Assembly: GCF_958979055.1 (NCBI RefSeq)
Contig: NC_084886.1
Location: 14,356,154-14,420,153, forward strand
Direction: 5' to 3'
Origin: Alnus glutinosa
Taxonomy: Eukaryota > Streptophyta > Magnoliopsida > Fagales > Betulaceae
DNA length: 64,000 nt
Positions 10,495 to 21,185 of the stretch are shown here, piece by piece. The notes beneath the pieces are model-generated. The model did not search any database and was not told the origin of the DNA. It was given only the letters and a program-made list of their open reading frames with translations. A program made the position numbers and the translations under genes. Within the stretch, counting starts at the first letter, position 1; each line of letters starts with the position of its first letter.

Positions 10495-11192
10495 TATATG
10501 TAACTTTCTAACACCATTTCCAATGTACCAAACAACAATTGTATAACTTTTCAACACCAACTCCAATGTACCAAATGACATTTATATAACTTTCTAACAC
10601 CAATTCCAATGTACCAAACAACAATTACTTTATTCAAAGCATGGCAAGTGGCAATAGAGAGGTTTCAATGAGTCAAAGAAAGCAACTATGCAACAACTTC
10701 TTTTGTTTCTGTATAGATATTGCCAATTAAAGTGGAAATTGTCTGAAGTGTGTTTATTACTTTATAAAAAGTCATTGCCTTTTGTGGATAGGGACAAATT
10801 TTTCCTGTCTAGACCCAGAACAAAAATGCAATACATAAATAATGACAATAACACGTGTTAGGAGGCCCTACCCTCACTTTGCCCAACAATCGATAATCAA
10901 ACAAAACCTATATTTACCATAAACAAACTTCAACCAAGTACTTTTTCAAAAGATGGTGCGACTGAAACTACCTTTGATTTAGAGTTCGATGTAGTGTCGC
11001 GGATTCCACTGAAACTACCTCTGTTCTGGAAAATCACATTCCAAACCACAATAGAGACCTTGCAGAACTAATATCCGGCCGATTTGGTGTGGGAAATCGA
11101 CAAGTATGTAGATTTCAAAACCGAGTGAAGATTTGAGAGACTAGCCGATGAACCTTATAGTGGATACTTCGGAAACTGTTTGGGAGAGTGAC

Positions 11193-11371
11193 CGATGGTT
11201 CTGCAATTTGAGGGAAATGGCATTTGAACCCTAGTTTTGGCCGATTTTCGCAATGTTCAAATTATCTTCGTTCTCTTCTATGTCTTTCATTAAGTTTAAC
11301 CAACGGTAAAAAAATTTCGAAACAAAACGTTGTTTAATTAAAACAAGTTTTAATTATGAAATAATCGGACA
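11193..11371 (-). repeat. MULE right terminal inverted repeat, outer part lost
   Basis: Reverse complement of 5951-6129. It ends at GGACAT and is followed directly by Athila sequence (GGGTTGCCTCCCATAAGCGC, read on +). The roughly 250 bp that lie outside the matching block on the left have no partner here. Confidence 0.8.
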
Positions 11372-11797
11372 TGAGGGTTGCCTCCCATAAGCGCTAAGTT
11401 TTCAGTCTTCAGCTAGACTCTCCTCAACTGACGATAATCACTCAGAGTAACTCGGGTCCTCCAAAAGGGTCGTCTCAACCTCTGGGCTTTGCCACTCCAA
11501 GAATGGTTTCAGTCTTTGTCCATTCACCTTGAAAGTAGTACCATTTTTTGGATCCTCAATCTCAATGGCCCCATAAGGAAAAACTGACCGAACAATAAAT
11601 GGGCCTGTCCATCAAGATCAGAGCTTCCCTGGAAAGAGATGCAGACGTGAATTATAAAGATGGACTTTTTGACCAGGTTCAAAAGATCGTCTCAAAATGC
11701 TCTGGTCATGAGCCTTCTTCATCCGTGCCTTATACAACTTCGCACAGTCATAGGCATCATTCCTTAGCTCTTCCAATTCATTCAGTTGGAGCTTCCT

Positions 11798-12743
11798 CTA
11801 TGAGCCAGCCTTCGTGAGATCAAAGTTCAGCTGTTTGATGGCCCAGTATGCTCTATGCTCCAACTCCACTAGCAGATGACATGCTTTCCCGTACACGAGG
11901 CGGTAAGGAGACATGCCAATCGGGGTCTTGAATGTTGTCTGGTAAGCCCATAATGCATCATTCAAACGAAGAGACCAATCTTTTCTTGACAGGTTCATTG
12001 TCTTCTCCAAAATCCTCTTGATCTCTCAGTTCGCAATCTCCACTTGACCACTTGTCTGAGGGTGATATGGAGTGGCAACCTTGTGTGTGATGCAATACTT
12101 CTTCATCAGTTGCTCGAAAATCCGGTTGCAGAAATGCTTACCACCATCACTAATAATTGCTCGAGGAGTAGCAAAACGAGCAAACATAGTATCTTTTAAA
12201 AATTGAACCACAACTCTGTGGTTTGGTCTTGCAGGCAACAACCTCTACCCATTTGGACACATAGTCCACAGCAACAAAAATGTACAGATAGCCGAAGGAG
12301 TTTGGGAAAGGTCCCATGAAATCAATGCCCCACACATCAAAGATCTCAACAATAAGAATGGGGTTGAGAGGCATCATATTCCGGCGTGAAATACTCCCTA
12401 GCTTCTGACAGCGCTCACACGAGACACAATAAGTGTAAGCGTCTTGGAAAATGGTTGGCCAATAAAATCCGCACTGCAAAATTTTTGCACTGAACTGGCC
12501 TCCACAAGCATGATCATAACAAAAGGAGATGACATTGGATTGGTCAGGCTCAGGAATGCATCTCCTAATGATATGAACGAGAGAATATATGAACAGATAA
12601 GGATCATCCCAGAAAAAGTACTTCACCATGGCCATGAACTTCGACTTGTCTTGCCGCCCCCAACGCAAAGGCATTTGACCGGTGACAAGATAGTTTACTA
12701 TATCAGCAAACCAAGATGAAAGAGTGTGAGCAATGTGCATCAA
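11798..12743 (-). pseudogene. Athila integrase
   Basis: Contains the end of the zinc-binding domain (CERCQK), then the catalytic core: first Asp in WGIDFMGPFP, second Asp in [11 protein letters not shown], Glu in SGQVEIAN, and the conserved downstream [20 protein letters not shown]. The frame shifts near 12240. A TGA at 12028-12026 stands where the family has Arg before EIKRILEK. The catalytic triad itself is present but split over frames. Confidence 0.85.
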
Positions 12744-13290
12744 CTGCTCATCAGGGAAGGTCTCAGAGATGGGGTGGCCTCCTCAGTGAAATCCACAGTA
12801 ATCCTCAAAAGATGATCGACAACCACATTTTCGGAACCCTTCTTGTCCCGAATCTCAATGTCAAACTCTTGCAACAGTAAAATCCACCGAATGAGGCAAG
12901 ATTTAGCATCTTTTTTGGATAAAAGATACTTCAATGCCGCGTGATCCGAGTTGATAATGACTTTCGATCCTAGCAAGTAGGATTGAAACTTATCCAAAGC
13001 AAAAACGACTGCCAACAACTCCTTCTCAGTGGTTGAATAGTTCAATTGGGCATCGTTTAGAGTTCGACTTGCATAATAGATGACATGGGGGAGTTTATCA
13101 ATGTGCTGCACCAAAATAGCTCCAACAGCGTAGTCTGACGCGTCACACATGATCTCAAAAGGGGACCCCAACTGGGTAGCTGAATGATGGGTGTGGACGT
13201 CAGAATCTTCTTCAAGGCCCCAAATGCCTTCTTGCAATCCTCATAAAAAGTAAATGGGGTCTCCTTCACCAACAATTTGCACAAGGGACT
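12740..13290 (-). pseudogene. Athila RNase H
   Basis: Reads FEIMCDASDYAVGAILVQ, YASRTLNDAQLNYSTTEKEL, INSDHAALKYLL and a HLLRI end: the usual RNase H layout after the RT of Ty3/gypsy pol. A frameshift near 13170 separates its first strand from the RT connection (LCKLLVKETPF). The C-terminus runs into the integrase zinc region. Confidence 0.85.
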
Positions 13291-13884
13291 GGCGATCTTG
13301 CTGAAATCCTGGATGAATCACCGGTAGAATCCTACATGGCCCATAAAAGAGTGAACCTCTTTCACAATACATGGGGGTGGAAGGTTAGATATCAGATCCA
13401 CCTTCGCTTTGTCAACCTCTATCCCTCGGTGAGAAATGACACTTCTCCCAGTTGAGCACCAGGTTCTTCTCTTTGCACCTCACTAAGACTAAATTGAGGT
13501 GGTGCAAACACTCCTCAAATGTCAAACCAAAGACCGAGAAGTCGTCCATGAATATCTCTAGGAAACGCTCCACCATGTCAGAAAAGATGCTGATCATGCA
13601 CCTCTGAAAAGTAGCGGGTGCATTGCATAACCCAAAGGGCATGCGACGGTAGGCGAACGTCCCAAAAGGACAAGTGAAGGTTGTCTTTTCCTGATCTTCG
13701 GGGTCCACAGGAACCTGGTCCATATCCAGAATAACCATCCAAAAAGCAATAGTACTCGTGCCTTGCCAGGCGCTCCACCATCTAATCAATGAATGGGAGT
13801 GGAAAATGATCCTTCCTGGTGGCGGTGTTCAACTTGCGGTAGTCGATGCAAACTCTCCATCCTGACAGAATTTGAGTTGGCACC
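13291..13884 (-). pseudogene. Athila reverse transcriptase, C-terminal part
   Basis: Holds CIDYRKLNTATRKDHFPLPF, ERLARHEYYCFLDGYSGY, CPFGTFAYRRMPFGLCNAPA and the catalytic IFMDDFSVFG. A TAG at 13784-13782 follows PFID where the family has Gln. One frameshift lies near 13720 and a short deletion after EKCHF. TGA at 13320-13318 stands where the family has Arg (YRxFIQDF). The upstream part continues at 15162 once the solo LTR is removed. Confidence 0.88.
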
Positions 13885-15161
13885 TGATGAGTGCCAAATA
13901 TTGTGTATTTGGACCCCTTGATTTGTACTAGTTAGACCTTTAGCCTTGTTATTTTTCTAATGTTTTGGTTAGTTTTTGTGTTTTCTGTTTCTGTAGGACA
14001 ATAAGAGAGGAATGACAAATTTCATAAGAAGATAACTGGAAATTCGAAGACCCTGACAAGTCGATCGATCGAACTTAAAATTCGATCGATCGAATATTTG
14101 CCCGAAGTCGATCGATCGAAATAAAAGTCGATCGATCGAATTTTCCCAGAAACTGCTTTTGCAGAGCGCGCCAGAACGCCCAATTAGAAGCCAAAAAGCA
14201 GTCCTCCCTCTGATTTCCGCTGCAGAACACGCTGGTTTTGTGTTTGGGGTTGTCTCTAGCTGCAGAAGAACCCTAGAGGAGGGTAGAGGAGTCATTTCTT
14301 GCCATGGCTTTCCTCTATAAAAGCCATAGCCATCCCCTTGTTGAGGGAGTAGTAGAGAGAGTAGGAGAGGAAAGAATAGAGCAGAAACTCTGTAGTTAGT
14401 TTTAATTTGGTGCTTATTGTAGTGTAATTCAGTAGTTTATTTTCAGAATACTTTCTCTTTGTAGAGCTTTTCTTTCATTTCCATGGTTGTTCATCATTTT
14501 CTTGTGGTGTTCTTAGTCATGGAAGGCTAGTAACCTCAACTAGGGTTGAGGATGAAACCTTTCCATTGATGACACTCACAACCTTGCTGTACCACTTGCA
14601 CATTTAATGATATATCATGTTAGTTGTTCAAGTTCCATTCATTTAAAGCTTTATCTTTTGCAATGAATGTGGTTAGTGGTGGATAGAGGACATTTTATGT
14701 GTTTCAACCGACTAATACATTGTTTTATCAGTTTGAATGATGATATCCATTGTGATTGAATGATACATTGGATGTTTTGATTTCAATCGGTACTCTTTCT
14801 GATTTGTCAATGTGTTGGATTCATTTAATGGTTCTTGGGTTTATGGTTAAGAAACTTGAATAACACCCTAAGCTTAATGTTCTTTGGGTGTTCAAGTGGA
14901 AACCAAGAGTGTGAGTTGTAGGATTTGGTTTGGTGGATTCCTTAACCTTAGTTCCTTTTATTTTACATATTTTATTACATCTCTTTCATTTAGTCTTTTG
15001 TTCTTGAATCAAGTCTCAAACCTTTGGAACTAGGTTAAAATGAGGTTGATTAAGCAAGATACCAATATTTAACCATTTCCCTGTGGGATCGACCTCGCAC
15101 TTGCATAACACTATATTGCAAAACGATTCGTGCACTTGCGAGTACTATTTAAAACACATCA
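13885..15161 (+). mobile_element. Solo LTR A (Athila-related)
   Basis: 1277 bp, starting TGATGAGTGCCAAATATTG and ending TTTAAAACACATCA, flanked by a perfect GCACC duplication (13880-13884 and 15162-15166). Its ends and much of its interior match the host element's own LTR (for example GTGTTTCAACCGA near 14701 and CACTTGCGAGTAC near 15133), in the opposite orientation. It arose by recombination between the LTRs of a full element. Four TCGATCGATCGA motifs lie at about 14060-14145. Confidence 0.92.
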
Positions 15162-16572
15162 GCACCAACTCACCGTCCTTGTTTTGCCCAACTATCACTC
15201 CAACTTTCTTGGGCAAAACATGAATTGGGCTCACTCGCTTGCTGTCAGAAATTGGATAGATGATTCCTGCATCCATTAACTTTATCACTTTTCCTCTCAC
15301 AACTTCTTGCATGGCTGGGTTGAGCCTTCTCTGTGGCTCCCTCGATGGTTTGGCGTCTTCCTCCAAGTGTATCTTGTGCATCACCATCAAAGGGCTAATT
15401 CCTTTGATGTCTTCAATGGTCCAGCCTATAGCTTCCTTATGCTTTCTCAAGACATCTAACACCTTCTCCTCTTGAGCAACAGGTAAATCGGAAGCTATGA
15501 TTACAGTCAAAGTCTCTTCTAGATCTAGGAACTTATACTTGAGATTGTCTGGTAAGGGCTTAAGTTCCTTCTTTGGAGGCTCAGGTACTGCTGTCTCCTC
15601 ATTCTCATTGCTCTCCAAAGGAGCAAACTCCAAAATGGCATCAACCTGCTCAAGTAAAATGTCCAATTCCAAATCCTCTCGGAACTTAGCAAAGCATGCC
15701 TCCAAGGGGTCTTCAGTGCTTGATTCTTTAATAGCTTCCTCTATGATCTCCTCAATCAAGCAGGCACTTCCGATCTCATCGCACTCCCTCGGCTTCTTGC
15801 TGATGTCAAAGATGTTCAGCTCCACTGTCATATTGCTGACGGAGATCTTCATTACCCCTGTCCTATAGTTGATCAGGGCGTTAGCCGTAGCTAAGAATGG
15901 TCGCCCTAGGATCACCAGTATCTGAACTCCAACGTTCTGCACCGGCTCTGTATCAAGCACTATAAAATCTACGAGGAAATAAAACTTGTCAACCTTTATC
16001 AACACGTCCTCCACAATTCCCCGTGGTATCTTAACTAACCTGTCAGCCAACTGCAGTGTCATGGAGGTGGGCTTCAATTCTCCTAACCCCAATTGCAGGT
16101 AAACCGAATAGGGTAGGAGATTGACACTAGCTCCAAGATCAAGCAGAGCCTTCTTAATGCGGCCGACTACTATCGTACAAGAGATAGTAGGACATCCAAG
16201 GTCCTTGTACTTGATAGGCAGCTTACATTGGAGGATTGAGCTGACTTGCTCGGTCAAACAGACCTTCTTTGGGACATTGGTTTTCCTCTTGACAGTGATC
16301 AAGTCCTTCAAGAACTTGGCATAAGACGGAACCTGCTGGATGGCATCCAAAAACAGAATGTTGATCTGCACTTGCTTGAATACCTCTAGAATTTCCTTAA
16401 ACTTTCCTCCTTTCTTGGGCGCAAGTAATCTGTCAGGGTATGGCGCCTTAGGTACAAAAGACCTAGGAGGAATCTCAATAGTGGGAGTGGTTGTAGATGG
16501 CTCCACATCTCTCTCCTCTGTGCTCCCACTTCCTTGTCCTTCTTGTGCAGCAAGGTTTTCTTCAGGAAGAAC
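15162..16572 (-). pseudogene. Athila protease and start of reverse transcriptase
   Basis: One long open frame. A linker (PPRSFVPKAPYPDRL) and KFLKDLITVKRKTNVPKK lead to the aspartic protease (LLDLGASVNLLPYSVYLQLG; ILGRPFLATANALINY), then an acidic spacer, then the RT entry (AIGWTIEDIKGISPLMVMHK, SREPQRRLNPAMQEVV, VSPIHVLPKKVGV). DLGAS replaces the commoner DTG/DSG, as is usual in this lineage. Each end is cut by a solo LTR; joining across both keeps the frame. Confidence 0.88.
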
Positions 16573-18357
16573 TGATAAGTCTTGAATTATTCGATTCAAG
16601 ACCCCTTAATTTACATTTATTAGACCTAGTTCGTATTGTATATATAATGTTTTGTTGTAGTTTTATTTTATGTCTTATTTTCAGGTCTTAGTTCAAATCT
16701 AATTCAAAACACTTGAATTAGACCTGAAAATACATCAAGGGTATTTTAGTCATTTCCAGAGTTCGAGATTGTTCCTGTTAGTTGAAGAATTGACCAAGGC
16801 AATTCGATTGATCGACTTTATAATCGATCGATCGAAGTTCATTAGTCGAAGAAAAGTCGATCGATCGAATCAGGGCAAGCCTGACTGCGATCGAGCGAAA
16901 TGCTGTCGATCGACTTTATAATCGATCAATCGATTTCTCCGTCTTCCAGAAAATCAGATATTTCAAGATCTTTTGAATTCTTTATGCAATTCAAATCATA
17001 AGTTGGATTTTGTGGACAAAAATGGACGCCGACCAGCTCTGAATACTTGGCTAGAATTAATTCTTGATGGTCTTTTGTAAATCCAATTCTCTATATATAT
17101 GAGATTAGGGATTTAGGTTTAGACATGCATCTTTTGGGGGTTTCAAATTTTCTCAGGTGTATCACTTAATTCTTAATGTTTTTCATTTACTTTGATGCAC
17201 GTTTTCTGGGCTTAGTTCCAGAGAACAATTTCCTTTGTTAAATTTCATGTTCTTAGCTTAGGTTTATTTTCTTTCCTTGTAATCCGAATTTCTTAACTTT
17301 TAATCTACTTTTTTAGTTCATTTTCTTATTGTTTCTTTATTGTTTTTCATAGATTTCATGCTTAGATTAGTTTACTTCATGTCTAGCTAACTTAGTTCTT
17401 AGGGTTTGATCAAAATCCTCTCCAAAAACCATGAAGTGTTCTTGAGGTTCTTAGGATTTTCTTGAGATGTTTGATGATTGCTAAGGGCTAGAGGATCTCA
17501 AAACCCATGCTAAAAGGTTTTATTTTCAAGATTTCAATCTAATTATTCATGAAAAAGAGTTAAACTTGTCTATGAGTTTTCTTAGATTTCTTGAGTAAAA
17601 CCAACGTTCTTGGAAACAAGAACGATGTCTTTTGCAATGGTTCTAATTTGACATAATTTATGTTTACCTATTAGAGTCACATTATAGGGTATACTAGGGA
17701 ATACCGGTCGTTTCACATCTTTGGTAGTTTAAATCGTTTTTTAATTATAGTGCAACTTTTACGTGATGCGATTGGTGTGAAACTTGATACCTTATCATTG
17801 TGGCCTAATTAGGATTTTCATATATTGTGTATGCTTATTAGGATGTGTTATAGTGTAGTAAGCTAGGTAGCATTAATCACTCCACACCTTTGGTAGAGTA
17901 AACGTTTTTCAATTGTAGTTTAAATCTTTACGTGGAGTTGTTTAATGTGAAACTAGGTGCTTTATAACTACGTCCTAACGAAAGTGTTTTCATGCTGAGG
18001 TCGTCGTAATGGTTGACGCCCATTACGCGCTCATATCATGCATATTAGGAAGATCCATATAGACTTTAAGTATTTCATTGGTTGAGGATTAGATGAGATC
18101 AATACCCTAAGTTTCCTTTAAGTTTGTTTTCATTTTCCGCATTTCTTCACTTATTTGTTGTAGCTTCAATTCTACAACCTTTGCTTTTATTTTTACTTTC
18201 AAAGTTAAGTTAAATACACTCTTTAGATATCCTATTACGTAAAACAACCAGTAATCTCTGTGGTTCGATCACCCTTACTATAGTACAATCGATACGTACT
18301 ATTGCGAGTGGTAAACTTATAAATTTAAAATCCACGTAGCCGGTTAGCCCGCTACCA
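16573..18357 (+). mobile_element. Solo LTR B (second Athila/Tat-like family)
   Basis: 1785 bp, TGATAAGTCTTGAATTATTC to GTTAGCCCGCTACCA, flanked by a perfect AGAAC duplication (16568-16572 and 18358-18362). It differs from solo LTR A but shares a 5' hairpin followed by ACCCCTTAATTT, TCGATCGATCGA motifs (about 16795-16935), and a CTGTGG-TCGATC / TATTGCGAGTG signature near its end. Confidence 0.9.
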
Positions 18358-18362
18358 AGAAC

Positions 18363-19929
18363 CACTTGGTTGTCCACTTGTTTTCCTAACCTAAGTGTGA
18401 CAATGGCTTGCACATGCTCCTGTCCGTGCACTGCATTTGATGAACTTCCCCCATGGAACTGCAACTTTGGATTCGGCACAGGCTGACTAGGGAGCTTTCC
18501 CTTCTCTCTCTCCCCTTGGTGACTAGCAATTTGCCCAATCTGGGTCTCCATCTTGGAAATAGCTTGAGTGTTCACCATGGTAGCATTCTTCACGTCATTG
18601 ATGGATTGGCCTGTGAGCTGCATGAAGGCCTTGAGAGTGTCTTCTAGAGTGGACTGTGAAGAAGAGGCAGGGGCTTGATTGGGTGCTTGGTAGGCTGGTG
18701 CTGGCTGCACTGGACGACCCTGATGATGAACCGTTGATGAAATCTGGGGGGGTATTGATTATGGGCTTGATGAGGGGCCCCCCCCTTGGTTCTGCTTCCA
18801 TGAAAACTTAGGGTGGTTTCGCCACCCAGGATTATAAGTCTTTGAAAAAGGTCCATTGGCTTGCTTCCTAAAGTCGTTGAAAGCGTTCACTTGTTCCATT
18901 GGTGACTAGACAAAAGTCGGCAAAGATGGACAAGCCTGTGCTAAGTGCATAGGACTAGCACAAATGGAACAACAACCAATATGGAACGGGTTTGCAGCAT
19001 TGATGGACTTGCCTATGACGAGAGCATCGACCTTCTTAGTGAGGGCATCTATCTTCATCTTTAGCTCAATATCTTCCTTCACCTCATAGATGCCTCCTTT
19101 CTTTTGGATGCGAGCAGACTTATCTCGACAGCTTGAAAAATCCCATTGCTGGGAATTGTCGGACAATTGTTCTAAGGTCCTATATGCTTCCTTTCCCGCC
19201 AAACTCAGAAATGCGTCTCCATTCATTGACTCGATCATACTACGGTTTGATTCAGTCAAACCTTGGTAGAAGAATTGCACGAGTCTCCACTTCTCGTATC
19301 CATGTGGAGGGCACTTGATCAACATCTCTTGAAATCTTTCCCAACTCTCAGAAAATTTCGCATCCTCCTCTTGAGTAAAGAACTTATTTCCTTCCTACAC
19401 TCGTTCACTTTGGACATTGGGAAAAATTTATTGTAAAACGTGTTCAACAAGTTTTCCCAAGACGTGATAGACCCAGGCATGTTTGAATCCAACCATGCCT
19501 TGGCTTTATCGTGAAGTGAGAAAGGAAAAAGCCTAAGGTGCATAGACTTTTCAGAAAAATTTTGAAATTTAAATGTGGCACAAATGTCTTTGAATTTCTT
19601 CACATGGCTATAAGGATTTTCAAGGTCCAAGCCATGGAATGAAGGTAGGAGTTGGATGACATGAGGCTTGAGGTCAAATGGGTGGCATTGGATGGTGGCA
19701 ACACTATATACGAAGGAGAGTTTGTCGCAACGGGTGCGAACAAATCCCCAAGTGATCTAGTATGATCTACATTTTCTCCCCTATGCCTCTCATTCTCACC
19801 CGGATGCACATTATCTCTCATCTCAACAAATTGTCTCACAACAGGTGGTCTACGCCTTCTCCTAAGAGTCCTTTCTATTTCGGGATCTAAAGATATCAAA
19901 TCTAAGTTCAAGGATCGCCTACCAAGCAT
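18363..19929 (-). pseudogene. Athila gag
   Basis: From ATG at 19929: an N-terminal RRRRRPP basic stretch, then the retrotransposon gag domain (PFDLKPHVIQLLPSFHGLDL, KAWLDSNMPGSITSWENLLN, FYNKFFPMSK), a second helical part (MLIKCPPHGYEKWRLVQFFY), a zinc knuckle CSICASPMHLAQAC and YNPGWRNHPKFSWK. Frameshifts near 19685, 19380 and 18750 break it. The end runs to 18363, where solo LTR B interrupts. Confidence 0.87.
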
Positions 19930-20404
19930 ACATCAAACACAAAAACTTAAATAAACTAGAATAAACTAAGAGAAGAAAAATAAACAATAATAAAATGTAA
20001 AACTGAAACAAAAAAGAAAAGGCTATTTTTTTTTTCAAAATAAGCAAAAATAAATAATATAAAATCAAAGATGAAAACTACCACAGAACCAAAAATTCCA
20101 AAAAAAATTAAAACTTAAACTTAAAAATTTGCAAACTGGACCAAAAATAAATTTTTGGCAATGTTTCAGCTACTGATCTGCCGCAAATGGTGCCCTTTGT
20201 GTTGGTGCCCTCAAGCACAATTTCGTGGATTGTCACACCAAAGCCGCAAAACAATGACAAAAACTTTTTTTTATTTTTTATTTTTAGACTAGGAAGCAAA
20301 AATAAAAATTGCAAGAAAAAGAATGAAACAAAAAAAAATATACCTAAACTAGTAGAAAAATAAAATCAATTCAAACAAAAATCAAATTTTACAAATCAAC
20401 AAAC
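19930..20404 (-). other. Athila leader between primer site and gag
   Basis: Non-coding, A-rich on the + strand. It is the untranslated leader of the Athila element. No other feature is seen. Confidence 0.6.
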
Positions 20405-20422
20405 TCCCTGGCAACGGCGCCA
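20405..20422 (-). other. Athila primer-binding site
   Basis: On the - strand TGGCGCCGTTGCCAGGGA, six bases after the LTR end. It is the GGCGCCGTTGCC-type site common in Athila/Tat elements, thought to pair with the 3' end of a tRNA such as tRNA-Asp. Confidence 0.8.
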
Positions 20423-20428
20423 AAAACT

Positions 20429-20769
20429 TGTTGTGTGTTTTAAATGTACTCGCAAGTGCACGAAGCGTTTGCAATATAGCGTTTTGCAGTACAATGTCGA
20501 TCCACAGGGAATTACATTGTAAAAATTAATTTCTATTTGAACTAATTAAATCTTAACCTAGTTTCAATTTTTTTGGTTTTAGCATGTAAAACATCAGACC
20601 TAAACTAAATTTGAAATAGAACAAATGATAAAAAGTACTAAGGTTTTAGAATCCACCTAACCAAATCAAACAACACACTCTTGTATTTTATTTATACACC
20701 CGATAAACATTTAAACTTTGTTCTTTACTCAAGTTCCCTAACAATGTATGTTAAAACATTTAATGAATC
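20429..20769 (-). repeat. Athila 5' LTR, inner part
   Basis: 3'-most 341 bp of the 5' LTR, ending in CACAACA on the - strand. It contains CACTTGCGAGTACATTTAAA, which matches the end of solo LTR A. It is cut at 20769 by the chromovirus. Confidence 0.85.
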
Positions 20770-21121
20770 TGATAAGAAGGAGAAATAGCGATTAAGGTTC
20801 CGACATCCTAGCTATCAATTAGGATAATTAGGGTTTCCAGTGATTTAGGATCCACCTAAGGCAGGCGGCTAGAGACAGTTGGCGCCAAGACTGGGTTTCC
20901 AAATCCGGCTTTCTCCCCTAACGGCTACTTTCCTTTCTACTTCCTTCTCAGCCTATTTCAATATGGCAAGCCAATAAATCTTATTTCATTCCTTGTAGTG
21001 TTATTCCCTTCCTTGTTTACGCATCAAATTATCCTATAAATGTAACACTAGTCTACAAACTGGGTATCAATGATTTATCAATAACAAGTTCCTTTTGAGC
21101 CCTAATTTTGGGTTCTTATCA
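20770..21121 (+). repeat. Chromovirus 5' LTR
   Basis: 352 bp, TGATAAGAAGGAG to GGTTCTTATCA. TATCCTATAAATGTAAC near 21031 is a possible promoter. It matches 25573-25923 almost base for base. Confidence 0.93.
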
Positions 21122-21124
21122 TTC

Positions 21125-21136
21125 TGGTATCAGAGC
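21125..21136 (+). other. Chromovirus primer-binding site
   Basis: TGGTATCAGAGC, complementary to the 3' end of initiator-Met tRNA, three bases after the LTR. Confidence 0.9.
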
Positions 21137-21185
21137 TCCTCTGATCCGGTGTATGGTTCATACACGCCAGCAAAAACAGCAAAGG

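Larger units (their letters stand above)
5951..11371. mobile_element. Decayed MuDR-like MULE with two convergent genes
   Basis: Terminal inverted repeats of about 180 bp lie at 5951-6129 and 11193-11371. Inside, a zf-GRF gene runs rightward from the left TIR and a mudrA-like transposase gene runs leftward from the right TIR. The left end probably extends to about 5700, because sequence of the type GGTACCTGAGTTTTA recurs at 7377-7440. The right end is cut short where Athila sequence begins at 11373, so no target duplication can be read. The element is defective: the transposase core is deleted and stops interrupt both genes. Confidence 0.8.
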
